Program-made: the position numbers and the translations under genes
Notes under the pieces: generated by a model
What the model was told of the DNA's origin: nothing
Seen by the model: only the letters and a program-made list of their open reading frames with translations
Databases searched by the model: none
Shown: positions 26,281 through 35,723 of the stretch, one piece after another
Layout: the number at the start of each line of letters is the position of its first letter
Position numbering within the stretch: the first letter of the stretch is position 1
Assembly (NCBI RefSeq): GCF_021209385.1
Contig: NZ_JAJOIL010000028.1
Coordinates: forward strand, 124,001-188,000
DNA length: 64,000 nucleotides
DNA from: Seleniivibrio sp.
Lineage (GTDB): Bacteria > Chrysiogenota > Deferribacteres > Deferribacterales > Geovibrionaceae
Direction of reading: 5' to 3'

Positions 26281-27120
26281 ATGAAAGTCAGTGTAATCAC
26301 TGTTGTTAAAAACAACGAAAAGACTATCAGGCAGGCGATTGAGTCTGCTATCAGTCAGCGAAATGTCGATCTTGAGTACATCGTCATAGACGGAAAGTCC
26401 ACTGACAAAACCCTCAGGATAATCAAAGAGTACAAAAACAGAATTTCAGTTCTCATATCTGAGAAAGATAAAAATCTGTACCATGCACTTAACAAGGCTG
26501 TCAAACTTGCCACAGGCGATATCATTGCGATACTCCACTCCGATGATGTTTATGCCAGCGACACAGTGCTTTCAGACGTTGTGAAATGCTTTGAAGAGAC
26601 AAACTGTTCAACAGTTTACGGCGACCTTGCAATTGTCCGCCATGACGATTCCGACAGACTTGTCAGATACTGGAAAAGCGGCAGATTCAGCAAAACTAAA
26701 CTATATATGGGCTGGATGCCTCCGCACCCCTCCTTTTTTGTTAAGCGTGACCTTTATCACAAATACGGACTTTTTGATACAAATTTCAAAATATCAGCAG
26801 ACTATGACCTCATCCTTCGCATCATGAACAATGAAGGCGAAAAATCATGCTATCTGCCCAAGCTGCTCGTCAAAATGAGAGCGGGCGGAGCCAGCAACAA
26901 TACACCGAAAAACCTCATCAGAAAGATGAAAGACGACTATCAGGTAGTAAAAAAACACAGGCTGGGCGGTCTTTTCACAGTTGTCATGAAAAAGATAATC
27001 AAGATGCACCAGTATCTTGTGCCTGACGCTGTGTTCCCTTTCAGAAAGATACCAACAGATGTTTTTGCGCAAACCCATATGGCAAAGGCAAGCTTTGTCA
27101 CTGAAAAAACTGTCAGATAG
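26281..27120 (+). CDS. Glycosyltransferase family 2
   Basis: 279 residues, GT-A fold. VITVVKNNEKTIRQAIESA at the start, nucleotide-binding VIDGKSTDKT, the DxD-like LHSDDVY, and the acceptor-region ISADYDLILRIM. Separated by 82 bases from the acyltransferase and ending 1 base before the converging WecA-like gene. Likely the last transferase of the plus-strand block. Confidence 0.9.
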   Translation: MKVSVITVVKNNEKTIRQAIESAISQRNVDLEYIVIDGKSTDKTLRIIKEYKNRISVLISEKDKNLYHALNKAVKLATGDIIAILHSDDVYASDTVLSDVVKCFEETNCSTVYGDLAIVRHDDSDRLVRYWKSGRFSKTKLYMGWMPPHPSFFVKRDLYHKYGLFDTNFKISADYDLILRIMNNEGEKSCYLPKLLVKMRAGGASNNTPKNLIRKMKDDYQVVKKHRLGGLFTVVMKKIIKMHQYLVPDAVFPFRKIPTDVFAQTHMAKASFVTEKTVR

Positions 27121-27121
27121 A

Positions 27122-28693
27122 TTAGATTATATCTTTTATGCCTTCAGGTTTTTTGTGTGCAATAATATACATAAATGCTGTTTTGAAAGGAATATAGAAA
27201 AGCAGGCTGACAGCAATCACCGTAACATAATCCCATATACCTCTCTTACTTAGAACTCCCGTAGCTATCACCATGAAAAAATTCAGCAGGTCGAATGGAA
27301 CAAATATCCGTGTCATGCGGAACACCCGCGGAAACATCAGCACAGTTATAACTGTACCGCAGATTCCAAGAACAGCAAGCCCATCTTTTTCTGCGAAAAA
27401 TGCCGCAGCAAAGAACAGCCAGTAGGCTCCTGTACACGAAAAAAACAGTTCACCCACACTGTTGACCCTGTAAACAAGAAGCACTGAAAATATTATACAG
27501 AACAACAGAACTGCCATAAGCCCAATCCGGTGGTAAGCTCCGGTTCTGTAGAAAAAGAACATCGAAAAAAAAGCACAGAAAAATAATACACCGATGCTTA
27601 TCTTCAAACCCAGCGCACTGGACTTCATCTGTGCGATACACGCAAGTCTGCGCTCTTGAAGCATCCTGCTGTTAATATCTCCTATCAGTTTGCCGATGTC
27701 TGCAAAGTTGAGCAGTTTTATCATAAGCAGAAATAGGTAAAGTATTACAACAGCGAGAAGCACCATATAAAGCTTCTGGTCACGGAAGAATATAAGCGCC
27801 ACTGCGGAAAGAATTATCGAAAGAGCATAGAATATCATAAGTGTCTGTCCGGCGCTGAGGTTCAGATCCAGCAGTTTATGGTGAAGATGTTCCCTGTCTG
27901 CCTTCATAGGGTTCTGAAAGCGCAGAAGCCTTCTGATTATTGCCAGAAAAGTATCGAACAGGGGAATGAGTATAAAAAGAGTTGGCATAAGAACCGACAT
28001 TATCGTGTTGGTTTTAAATGAAGATGACAGTGAGATAACAGCAATATTAAAACCAAGAAACAGGCTGCCGGTATCGCCCATAAAAACTGAAGCTTTCGGC
28101 AGATTATAACGCAAAAAACCAAGTATTCCCCCAAGAAATGCCAGAGATATCATATAATTCATATTTTTATCAGCGAATGACGCCACCATCAGCGAACCGA
28201 ACGCCATAAACGATATACCGCCTGCAAGCCCGTCAACCCCATCAATAAGATTGACCGCGTTTGTCACAAGCGCTATCCAGAAATATGTCAGCAGAATCAT
28301 TACAATATCATTGTTAAGCCATGTCAGCCAGGGAACGGAGAACTCAAACCGTACTCCCATAAAAAAGATAACGACAGTTGCCGCAAGAACCTGAAAAAGA
28401 AGTTTGAGGATAGGAGATGCCCCTCTACTGTCGTCATAAACACCTATAAATATTATGAAAAAATTAGCTAGCGCCAGATACAGATATTCCAAATCAGGCT
28501 TGCAGAACACGAGAACGGAAATAAATACACCCGATATTATACCCATTCCACCGAGTCTCGGTGTGTGTCCGGAATGTATCTTCCTTTCGTCGGGAATATC
28601 TATAATGCCAAGCCTCACAGCCATATCAGTAAACAGAGGAACCGTCAGGGTACTTACCAGAAAAGAGAAGAGAAGAATGTTTAAATTGTTCAT
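27122..28693 (-). CDS. WecA/TagO-family undecaprenyl-phosphate sugar-1-phosphate transferase with extra C-terminal membrane domain
   Basis: 523 residues; residues 1 to about 350 are a normal polyprenyl-phosphate N-acetylhexosamine-1-phosphate transferase with eleven or so helices. Asp-rich cytoplasmic loops are visible: YDDSRGA near residue 87, NLIDGVDGLAGG near 147, FMGDTGSL near 200, and the His-rich loop DREHLHHKLLDL. The extra 150-170 residues add about five helices with no known motif. Initiates glycan synthesis on undecaprenyl phosphate, which suits the ABC-exported glycan next door. Confidence 0.87.
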   Translation of the reverse strand: MNNLNILLFSFLVSTLTVPLFTDMAVRLGIIDIPDERKIHSGHTPRLGGMGIISGVFISVLVFCKPDLEYLYLALANFFIIFIGVYDDSRGASPILKLLFQVLAATVVIFFMGVRFEFSVPWLTWLNNDIVMILLTYFWIALVTNAVNLIDGVDGLAGGISFMAFGSLMVASFADKNMNYMISLAFLGGILGFLRYNLPKASVFMGDTGSLFLGFNIAVISLSSSFKTNTIMSVLMPTLFILIPLFDTFLAIIRRLLRFQNPMKADREHLHHKLLDLNLSAGQTLMIFYALSIILSAVALIFFRDQKLYMVLLAVVILYLFLLMIKLLNFADIGKLIGDINSRMLQERRLACIAQMKSSALGLKISIGVLFFCAFFSMFFFYRTGAYHRIGLMAVLLFCIIFSVLLVYRVNSVGELFFSCTGAYWLFFAAAFFAEKDGLAVLGICGTVITVLMFPRVFRMTRIFVPFDLLNFFMVIATGVLSKRGIWDYVTVIAVSLLFYIPFKTAFMYIIAHKKPEGIKDII

Positions 28694-28760
28694 ACCTGTC
28701 CGTAGATATTGAAAAACTTAAACAATAATACCGCTTTATATATGCTTTGTACAGTAGATT

Positions 28761-29651
28761 TCAGGAAATTCCAAACTGAGCTTTTACTTTGGAGCTTCTG
28801 GAGACATATCCCATTATGTTGTAAACAAGCTGTGCCGCTGTAAAATCCGCGCTGTGCAGACCGTCCATAGGTGCATATTCCAGAACATCAAACCCAATAC
28901 AGATACGCTGTCTGACAATGCTGTCAATGAGCCGCATGGACTGATACCATGTCAATCCGCCGGGTACAGGAGTGCCTGTGGCGGGCATAATTGATGAATC
29001 AAGCGCATCTATATCGAATGTAATGAAAACTTTTTCAGGAAAATCATCCGGCAGGCGAAAAGCATCTGTGCCGTCGCGGTCAACATCCTCAGCATCCATA
29101 AACGGAATGTTGTAATGAAGACGGGTCTGGTGTTCTTCCAGACAATAGCTTCTGGTGCCGATTTGATATATCGGTATGCCCTTGTCTATCGTGCGTTTCA
29201 TAACACAGGCATGGCTGTATTTCGATCCTTCATAACTATCGCGCAGGTCAGCATGTGCATCAAACTGAACAACGCCGAACTCTTTGCCGTATTTCGCTAT
29301 AAGAGCGTCAATCACTCCGTTGGTAACGGTATGTTCGCCGCCCAGAACAACGGGCATCTTCCCGCAGATCATGCATTTAAGGACAGCATCCTTTATATTT
29401 GTCAGCGCCTCTTCATGGCCGCCTGAGCAGTCCACAGGCTCGTATGTACAGATGCCGTACTGAGCGGGAGTGCTTTTCCCGTCGAAAACCTCAAGCTGGC
29501 ACGATGCTGAAAGTATGGCGTCCGGTCCTGCAGCAGTTCCTGAACCGTATGACACGGATTTTTCGTAAGGCACGGGAATAACGTGAAAAAGTGCCTCTTC
29601 CGGTTTTGACTGGGGAACGTCATCCCCGTGGAAAGTTATAAATTCGCTCAT
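28761..29651 (-). CDS. speB: Agmatinase (ureohydrolase)
   Basis: 296 residues. The manganese-binding ureohydrolase motifs are complete: VVLGGEHTVT, VQFDAHADLRD, SHACVMKR and FDIDALDSSIMP. Agmatinase (agmatine to putrescine and urea) rather than arginase is supported by speA in the same operon. Last gene of the operon; its start overlaps the nspC stop by 4 bases. Confidence 0.93.
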   Translation of the reverse strand: MSEFITFHGDDVPQSKPEEALFHVIPVPYEKSVSYGSGTAAGPDAILSASCQLEVFDGKSTPAQYGICTYEPVDCSGGHEEALTNIKDAVLKCMICGKMPVVLGGEHTVTNGVIDALIAKYGKEFGVVQFDAHADLRDSYEGSKYSHACVMKRTIDKGIPIYQIGTRSYCLEEHQTRLHYNIPFMDAEDVDRDGTDAFRLPDDFPEKVFITFDIDALDSSIMPATGTPVPGGLTWYQSMRLIDSIVRQRICIGFDVLEYAPMDGLHSADFTAAQLVYNIMGYVSRSSKVKAQFGIS

Positions 29652-30817
29652 GACAACCTGTTTTTATAATCTTCGTATCCGAACCTGCGCACCACTTCCA
29701 GCGTTCCTTTTTCAAGACTGAAAACTGTGATGTCCGGCAGTTCGACACCGTTGAAATTAGTATTTTTTACAAACGAGTAAAGCGCCATATCCGTAAAAAC
29801 TAATCTGTCACCGATCTTTGGTTTTTCAGGGAAAGAATATGTACCTATGAAATCTCCGGCAAGGCAGGAGATACAGCCTATTTTACAGTCATTGGCAAAT
29901 TCCCCAGCCTGCCCGGCACCTATAAGCACCGGACGGTAAGGCATGGCAAGCACGTCTGGCATATGGGTTTCAGCGGAAGAATCCGCAATGGCAATATCCA
30001 CTCCGTTGTGTATAACATCAAGAACCTGAGTGACAAACACTCCGGCATTAAGAACAACCGCCTCGCCCGGCTCCAGATACACCTGTATGCCGTTATGTCT
30101 TTTGCGGAAATCAGATATTGTCTCACAGAGCAGTTCAACATCGTAATCCGAACGGGTGATGTGGTGTCCGCCGCCGAAATTTATCCATTTCATCTGCGGG
30201 ATAAGATGTCCGTAGCGCTTTTCAAAACCCGCCAGAACACGGGTCAGAACATCGGAGTTCTGTTCGCACATGGCATGAAAATGAAGCCCGCTGATACCTG
30301 TCAGGTCAACACCTTCCAGATCTTCGGGGTTAACGCCGAACCTTGACCCAGGCAGACACGGATTATAAAGATCCACCTCAACTTCGGCATGCCCGGGGTT
30401 GACACGCAGACCGACTTCAATATTTCTGCCGGAAGCAGCGATAGCCTCTCTGTGTGCGTGCCACTGGCTGACAGAGTTGAAAACTATATGGTCGCTGAAC
30501 GCAATAGTGCACTCCATCTGTTTTTTGGTGAAAGCCGGCGAATAAGTATGCACCTCACGTCCGAACTCTTCGCGCCCCATCTGCGCTTCTATGGGTCCGC
30601 TGGCACATACTCCCTGCAGATAACGCGATATCAGCGGAAACACCTTTGGCAGAGCAAATGCTTTCATGGCAAGGAGTATTCTAGCCCCAGTGCGTTTCTG
30701 CACGCTGTCCAGAAGTTCGCAGTTGCGGCGTATCACATCCTCGCTTATCAGATAACAGGGAGTATCCACCCTGTCTGTGATATCTTTCGGAAAATCCGAT
30801 ATAGTAAGTTGACTCAT
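29648..30817 (-). CDS. nspC: Carboxynorspermidine/carboxyspermidine decarboxylase
   Basis: 389 residues, fold-III PLP decarboxylase. PLP lysine in LAMKAFALPKV near residue 51, phosphate-binding NFGGGHHIT, and C-terminal GCISCLAGDFIG, containing the catalytic Cys and Asp at the active-site dimer interface. Decarboxylates carboxyspermidine or carboxynorspermidine to the triamine. Two bases separate it from the upstream dehydrogenase stop. Confidence 0.92.
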   Translation of the reverse strand: MSQLTISDFPKDITDRVDTPCYLISEDVIRRNCELLDSVQKRTGARILLAMKAFALPKVFPLISRYLQGVCASGPIEAQMGREEFGREVHTYSPAFTKKQMECTIAFSDHIVFNSVSQWHAHREAIAASGRNIEVGLRVNPGHAEVEVDLYNPCLPGSRFGVNPEDLEGVDLTGISGLHFHAMCEQNSDVLTRVLAGFEKRYGHLIPQMKWINFGGGHHITRSDYDVELLCETISDFRKRHNGIQVYLEPGEAVVLNAGVFVTQVLDVIHNGVDIAIADSSAETHMPDVLAMPYRPVLIGAGQAGEFANDCKIGCISCLAGDFIGTYSFPEKPKIGDRLVFTDMALYSFVKNTNFNGVELPDITVFSLEKGTLEVVRRFGYEDYKNRLS

Positions 30818-30819
30818 TA

Positions 30820-32037
30820 CTACGCGGGAAGCTCGCCGTCAAAGTCCACAACCTGCCAAGGCAGACCGCATTTGTTCAGCTCATCCATAAAAACGTCGGG
30901 GTCGAGCTGTTCAACGTTGAAAACGCCTTCACCCTTCCAAACGCCTTTCAGCATCATCATAGCGCCTATCATGGCGGGCACGCCTGTTGTATATGAAACA
31001 GCCTGAGCCTGAACCTCAAGATAGCACTCCGCGTGGTCGCATACGTTATAAATGTATTTTTTAAATCTTTTTCCGTCTTTTTCTCCGTCAAATACGCAGC
31101 CGATAACAGCTTTCCCCGTATAGTTTGTCCCCAGACTGCCCGGATCGGGAAGGAGTGCCTTGAGAAACTGAAGAGGAATTATTTTAACGCCGTTGTATTC
31201 AACTTCATCGATACGGGTCATGCCCACGTTCTCAAGAACCTTGAGGTGTGTTATGTAGTTCTGGGAGAACGTCATCCAGAAGCGTATCTGTTTCAGACCT
31301 TTGATGTGTTTAACAAGTGACTCCATCTCTTCATGATAGAGCAGATAGCTCTCCTTTACACCCGCCTGAGGGTAGTCGAAGGGAAAATGGATACATTTGT
31401 CGTCAAGGATAGCGGGGGTCTCAACCCATTGTCCGTTTTTCCAGTGACGGACAACCTGCGTAACCTCGCGGATATTGATTTCAGGGTTAAAGTTTGTTGC
31501 AAATGGATGACCGTGATCACCCGCGTTGCAGTCGAGTATATCTATGGTTTCGATGCTGTCATATATGTGTTTCTGTGCGTAAGCGCAGAAGATGTTTGTA
31601 ACACCTGGGTCGAACCCGCAGCCGAGAACAGCCATAAGCCCTTTATCTTTGAATTTGTCCTGATAAGCCCACTGCCATGAGTACTCAAAGTGCGCAGTAT
31701 CCTTGGGTTCATAGTTTGCGGTATCCATGTAGTTAACATCGGTTTCAAGACACGCGTCCATTATGGTAAGATCCTGATAGGGAAGCGCCACGTTAAGCAC
31801 AAGTTCGGGCTTGACGATGTTTATCACCCTTACAAGGTCAGCAACGTCATCTGCATCCACAGCGTAAGTTGTAACGTTCACTCCGTAAAGATCTTTCACC
31901 TCTTTTGCTATCTGGTCGCACTTGGATTTTGTGCGGCTTGCAAGATGGATATCCGAAAATACGTCAGTGTGCTGTGCGCATTTTTTAACAACTACGTTTC
32001 CGACGCCGCCGGCGCCTATTATAAGAATTTTTGACAT
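30820..32037 (-). CDS. Carboxy(nor)spermidine dehydrogenase/synthase (saccharopine-dehydrogenase family)
   Basis: 405 residues. Rossmann start ILIIGAGGVGNVVVKK, then LVLNVALPYQDLTIMDACL and ALGTNYTG-like lobes typical of the LYS1-family carboxyspermidine dehydrogenases. Condenses putrescine (or diaminopropane) with aspartate semialdehyde using NADPH. Together with NspC it replaces the SpeD/SpeE (S-adenosylmethionine) route. Diaminopropane-forming genes are absent here while agmatinase is present, so spermidine via carboxyspermidine is the more likely product. Confidence 0.9.
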   Translation of the reverse strand: MSKILIIGAGGVGNVVVKKCAQHTDVFSDIHLASRTKSKCDQIAKEVKDLYGVNVTTYAVDADDVADLVRVINIVKPELVLNVALPYQDLTIMDACLETDVNYMDTANYEPKDTAHFEYSWQWAYQDKFKDKGLMAVLGCGFDPGVTNIFCAYAQKHIYDSIETIDILDCNAGDHGHPFATNFNPEINIREVTQVVRHWKNGQWVETPAILDDKCIHFPFDYPQAGVKESYLLYHEEMESLVKHIKGLKQIRFWMTFSQNYITHLKVLENVGMTRIDEVEYNGVKIIPLQFLKALLPDPGSLGTNYTGKAVIGCVFDGEKDGKRFKKYIYNVCDHAECYLEVQAQAVSYTTGVPAMIGAMMMLKGVWKGEGVFNVEQLDPDVFMDELNKCGLPWQVVDFDGELPA

Positions 32038-32061
32038 AATATTCGCTCCTCTGAAAATTTT

Positions 32062-32147
32062 CTCCCCCTCTTACAAAAGGGAATTTTAGGGGGATTTACA
32101 TTATTCTATTCAAAATCCACCCCGACCCTCCTTTTCAAAGGAGGGAG
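32062..32147. repeat. Composite inverted-repeat element in the polyamine operon
   Basis: The 115-base gap between speA and the dehydrogenase holds an 86-base element bounded by CTCCC and GGGAG. Each half contains its own hairpin (CCCTCTTACAAAAGGG; CCCTCCTTTTCAAAGGAGGG), and GGGGGATTT pairs with AAATCCACCCC across the centre. It looks like a small intergenic palindromic repeat (REP/MITE-like) that could attenuate or protect the operon mRNA. Only one copy was seen in this window. Confidence 0.6.
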
Positions 32148-32152
32148 CAAGA

Positions 32153-34078
32153 TCAGTCTTTCTCGAAATATGTATAGCCTCGCAGACCTTCGTCGAAACC
32201 GTTGAGAATGTCCTTGCGTTCTTTACCTGAGATGAAACCCTGCTGGACAGCATCTTCCGCTATCTTTTTAAGTCTGTGCTTCATCGCTTTAACGTCGTAT
32301 TCCACATACGAAAGCACGTCCGCCACAGAATCCCCTTCAAGCTCTCTCACAACCTGATACGAGCCGTCCAGATGCACATTGATAGACACCACATTTGTGT
32401 CGCCGAACAGGTTGTGCAGGTCGCCCAGCGTCTCCTGATATGCACCGACAAGGAACACGCCGAGGTAATACTCGTCGCTGTCCTTCAGGTCATGCAGAAG
32501 TATCGCGTTCTTGTCATGTGAATAGTCAGGGAAATTATCTATTTTGCCGTCACAGTCGCAGGTTATGTCCGAAATTATAGCCGGACGGGTAGGGGCTTCA
32601 TTCAGCCTGTGGATAGGCATAACAGGGAATATCTGGTTTATAGCCCAGACGTCCGGAAGCGACTGGAACAGTGAAAAGTTTCCATAGTATATATCGTAAA
32701 GCAGCTTATCTATGTCCTGAACGTCCTTAGGAACGTGGGTCATAGTTCTCGCTGTTGATGAAATCTTCATAAGTATGTGACGCACGAGGTTTTCAGCCAT
32801 AGCACGCTGGCGAAGGGTTATCTGACCGTGTTTGAAAAGCTGTTTCGCCTGATTTCTGTAAAACAGGGCATCGTTACAGCTCTCCTGTATGCTTCTTGGG
32901 GATACATCGTTGTACGTCACCAGAAGGTTGTCAAGCAGACCGCCGTTGCATTTCGGAAGCTCTTCAGGTATCGGGTGCGGCACAAATGTTGACACATCCA
33001 AAACATTGAACAGCAACACCGAATAGTAAGCGACAGTTACACGACCTGACTCTGTAATTATGGTCGGATGAGGGATGCCTTTTTTACCTATTACGTTAAT
33101 TATGGATTCCACAACGTCGTAGCAGTATTCCTCAACAGAGTAGTTACGGCTTGAATGGTAGTTGGTGCTTGAACCGTCGTAATCCACCGCAAGACCGCCG
33201 CCGAAATCTATGAAGCCCATGGGCGCGCCCTCGTTAACCAGTTCTTCGTATATTCGGCACGCTTCCAGAGCGCCCGCGCGGATATCGCGGATGTTGGGAA
33301 TCTGCGAACCTATATGATAATGGAGGAGTTTAAGGCAATCCAGCTTATTCTCCTCTTTAAGTCTGTCAAGAACGTCTACCATCTGGCTGATGTTCAGTCC
33401 GAAAACGCTGTTGTCACCGCCGGATTCCGACCACTGACCCTCAGCCTGTGTTGAGAGCTTGCCGCGCAGACCGAGAAGGGGGCGGACTTTAAGCTTTTTC
33501 GCACGTTCAAGGATAAGGTCAACCTCGCCCGGCACCTCTATGACAAAGAAACACTGATACCCCATTTTGACCGCGTTCAGTCCGAGGTCAATGAACTCCT
33601 CGTCTTTGTAGCCGTTGCAGATGAGACACGCGTCACGGTTTTGCAGCATGCTTATCGCCGCAAGAAGTTCCGGTTTGCTTCCGGCCTCAAGTCCATGGTT
33701 GAACTCTTTGCCGAACTCGGATATCGCCTCGATAACCTGTTCCTGCTGGTTCACCTTAATAGGGAAAACTCCCTTATATTGTCCCTGATAACCGGTTTCG
33801 TCTATCACCTTGCGGAATGTCTGGTGCAGAAGTTTTATCTGTGAACCCAGAATATTCTCGATACGCAGGATGACAGGCATGCTCATGCCGCGTTCCTCAA
33901 TCTCCTGAACAATATCATAAAGGCTGATACGCGCTCCGTTGTCCTTCCCGAAAGGAGTAACAGTCACATCTCCAAGCGGATTTATTGAAAAATAATCCGC
34001 ACCCCATTTGTTGATTCCGTACAGTTCTTCGGAATCCTGTATGGTCCAGTTTTTACATTTTTCAGGATCACGCCACAT
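32153..34078 (-). CDS. speA: Biosynthetic arginine decarboxylase
   Basis: 641 residues from the ATG at 34078, supported by GGGAG 8 bases upstream and by the family N-terminus (WTIQDSEELYGINKWG); 17 further in-frame codons upstream are unlikely to be translated. Fold-III PLP enzyme: the lysine lies in VFPIKVNQQ, then LEAGSKPELLAA, KLLHYHIGSQI and FGGGLAVDYDG, and a C-terminal ESCNDALFY containing the active-site Cys. Makes agmatine from arginine. First gene of the operon. Confidence 0.95.
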   Translation of the reverse strand: MWRDPEKCKNWTIQDSEELYGINKWGADYFSINPLGDVTVTPFGKDNGARISLYDIVQEIEERGMSMPVILRIENILGSQIKLLHQTFRKVIDETGYQGQYKGVFPIKVNQQEQVIEAISEFGKEFNHGLEAGSKPELLAAISMLQNRDACLICNGYKDEEFIDLGLNAVKMGYQCFFVIEVPGEVDLILERAKKLKVRPLLGLRGKLSTQAEGQWSESGGDNSVFGLNISQMVDVLDRLKEENKLDCLKLLHYHIGSQIPNIRDIRAGALEACRIYEELVNEGAPMGFIDFGGGLAVDYDGSSTNYHSSRNYSVEEYCYDVVESIINVIGKKGIPHPTIITESGRVTVAYYSVLLFNVLDVSTFVPHPIPEELPKCNGGLLDNLLVTYNDVSPRSIQESCNDALFYRNQAKQLFKHGQITLRQRAMAENLVRHILMKISSTARTMTHVPKDVQDIDKLLYDIYYGNFSLFQSLPDVWAINQIFPVMPIHRLNEAPTRPAIISDITCDCDGKIDNFPDYSHDKNAILLHDLKDSDEYYLGVFLVGAYQETLGDLHNLFGDTNVVSINVHLDGSYQVVRELEGDSVADVLSYVEYDVKAMKHRLKKIAEDAVQQGFISGKERKDILNGFDEGLRGYTYFEKD

Positions 34079-34457
34079 TAGCAAACTCCCGCAGTTTATC
34101 TTAGGACAGGAAAATCTACGGAAAAACATTCAGGATGTCAACATAATACTATAGCCCAAACGTTATTTTTCATCATAATTATAACATTGCAGTCTAAAAA
34201 ATGCAAAAACGCAGGAAAATATATGATTACCCGACTTATCACATTAACATATTCATAATAAAGATATTATACAGGAGTTTTACAGTTTTATGACATCAAA
34301 TATATCTTATTTTTACAGAATATACTGCCATTTTGCTAAAAAAACTGCCGATTCCTGATTATTAATATCAGGCTTTACAGAAACTGTGTAGAATTTGCAC
34401 AGCAGACGGCAAATTTTACCAATGTAAATTTTTGGCACTGTGGTGTATTATTCCCTT
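34079..34457. other. A+T-rich divergent intergenic region between speA and the histidine kinase
   Basis: 379 bases must hold both promoters. Visible structure: a perfect 6-bp palindrome with 7-base loop, CCTGAT/ATCAGG, at 34354-34372 (possible operator). A 21-codon reading frame from an ATG at about 34290 follows an AGGAG, but the spacing is too long to support it. No recognised riboswitch, terminator or gene. Confidence 0.5.
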
Positions 34458-35723
34458 ATGAACAACACAACAGTAAAAAAACTGAAAAACCTGCTTATAG
34501 CCGCACTGATCCTGAACCTTCTGGTGATATTCGCCCAGATATACAATACAGTCTCGACGCTTAAGAGTGCGAGAAACTCGCTGGCACTGACAGGATTTGC
34601 GGCACTTACAACCTTTGAAGGCGGAAGAAGAGCCATGATGGCACTTAATCCGGAATTTGCACCCCGCTTCAAAGCATTTTTAAGAGAAACCGCCGGCACT
34701 TCAGCTGTGCGCTCCATATATCTTTTCGACAAGGGAGGAAATGTACTGCTGAACACCGGCGACATTGAACTGCCGAATTTTCCAATAGGAAACAGGCTGG
34801 TTGCACAAACGTCGGAAGGGATTCTGGTCATAAAACCTATGATATCACATCATCTCGGCATGGGGATGGGAAGAGGAATGGGCAGAATGATGTCAGAAAC
34901 AGGACCGGAGCCGGAACCTATACAGAGTCCCATCGCTTTCGCCGGAGCTCTGGTTGACGATTCAAACCTTAAGAACCTGCGCACGTCACAGTTCAGCTTT
35001 CTCGGCAGTGTCATACTGCTTCAGATACTTCTAGGCACAGTATTCTTCTACAGCTTCCGCATGTCAAAACAGCACTCGGAACAGACACGTCTGCTGGAGC
35101 TGGCTGAACGTGAAGCGGAGATGGGTAAAATGTCCCTTGTTATGGCACACGAACTTAAAAACCCGCTGAGCTCCGTTAAAGGTCTTATCGAATTTTCCGC
35201 AAAAAAAAGCGAAGGAACCACTAAAGATATAGCGGAAAGATGCGTGGAAGAGCTCTCCAGACTGGACAGAATAGTAAACGATTTCCTTACATACGGCAGA
35301 GACATCACAATTGAAAAAAGTGAAGTGTCAGTTACAGAGCTTGCAAAGCGCACGGCTGAACTTTTGCAGGCGGATGCCGGGATTAAGGGCATCACCATAG
35401 ACGTGACCGGAAAACACCATGCTATACAGGCGGACAGCGCAAAGATGATGCAGGTGCTTTTCAATCTCCTGCTGAACGCTGTTCAGGCTGCACCCGAAAA
35501 CAGCACAGTGTCAGTGAATTTCACAGGGCACTCGCTCACAGTTTCCAATGAAATAACCGGACATATCGCCGATGCGGACAAAATAGGCACTCCGTTCTAC
35601 ACTACAAAGACAGTCGGAACAGGACTTGGCATTGCTATAATAAAAAGAATACTCGCCCTCCACGGGTTCGGCTTTACCATACACGCGGACGAGAAATTCA
35701 TCGCGGAGATAACATTCTCATGA
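34458..35723 (+). CDS. Membrane sensor histidine kinase with Met/His/Gly-rich periplasmic loop
   Basis: 421 residues from the ATG at 34458 (a GTG at 34440 is possible; neither has a good SD). Membrane helix about 9-30; periplasmic domain to about 178 containing an unusual HHLGMGMGRGMGRMM segment; second helix about 180-200. HisKA has the phospho-His at residue 231 (MAHELKNPLSSVKG). The HATPase has the N box (LFNLLLNAVQAAPE) and G box (GTGLGIAIIKR). Resembles ZraS/NtrB kinases. Overlaps the sigma-54 regulator by 4 bases, so they form a pair. The Met/His loop suggests sensing of copper, silver or another soft metal; this is inference. Confidence 0.9.
   Translation: MNNTTVKKLKNLLIAALILNLLVIFAQIYNTVSTLKSARNSLALTGFAALTTFEGGRRAMMALNPEFAPRFKAFLRETAGTSAVRSIYLFDKGGNVLLNTGDIELPNFPIGNRLVAQTSEGILVIKPMISHHLGMGMGRGMGRMMSETGPEPEPIQSPIAFAGALVDDSNLKNLRTSQFSFLGSVILLQILLGTVFFYSFRMSKQHSEQTRLLELAEREAEMGKMSLVMAHELKNPLSSVKGLIEFSAKKSEGTTKDIAERCVEELSRLDRIVNDFLTYGRDITIEKSEVSVTELAKRTAELLQADAGIKGITIDVTGKHHAIQADSAKMMQVLFNLLLNAVQAAPENSTVSVNFTGHSLTVSNEITGHIADADKIGTPFYTTKTVGTGLGIAIIKRILALHGFGFTIHADEKFIAEITFS

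Noticed and set aside
34290-34353. 21-codon leader peptide upstream of the kinase
   Set aside because: The AGGAG lies too far from the ATG and the peptide has no regulatory codon pattern.
34433-34448. TGGCAC resembling a sigma-54 -24 element before the kinase gene
   Set aside because: The required GC of the -12 element is absent at the right distance (TA is found there).
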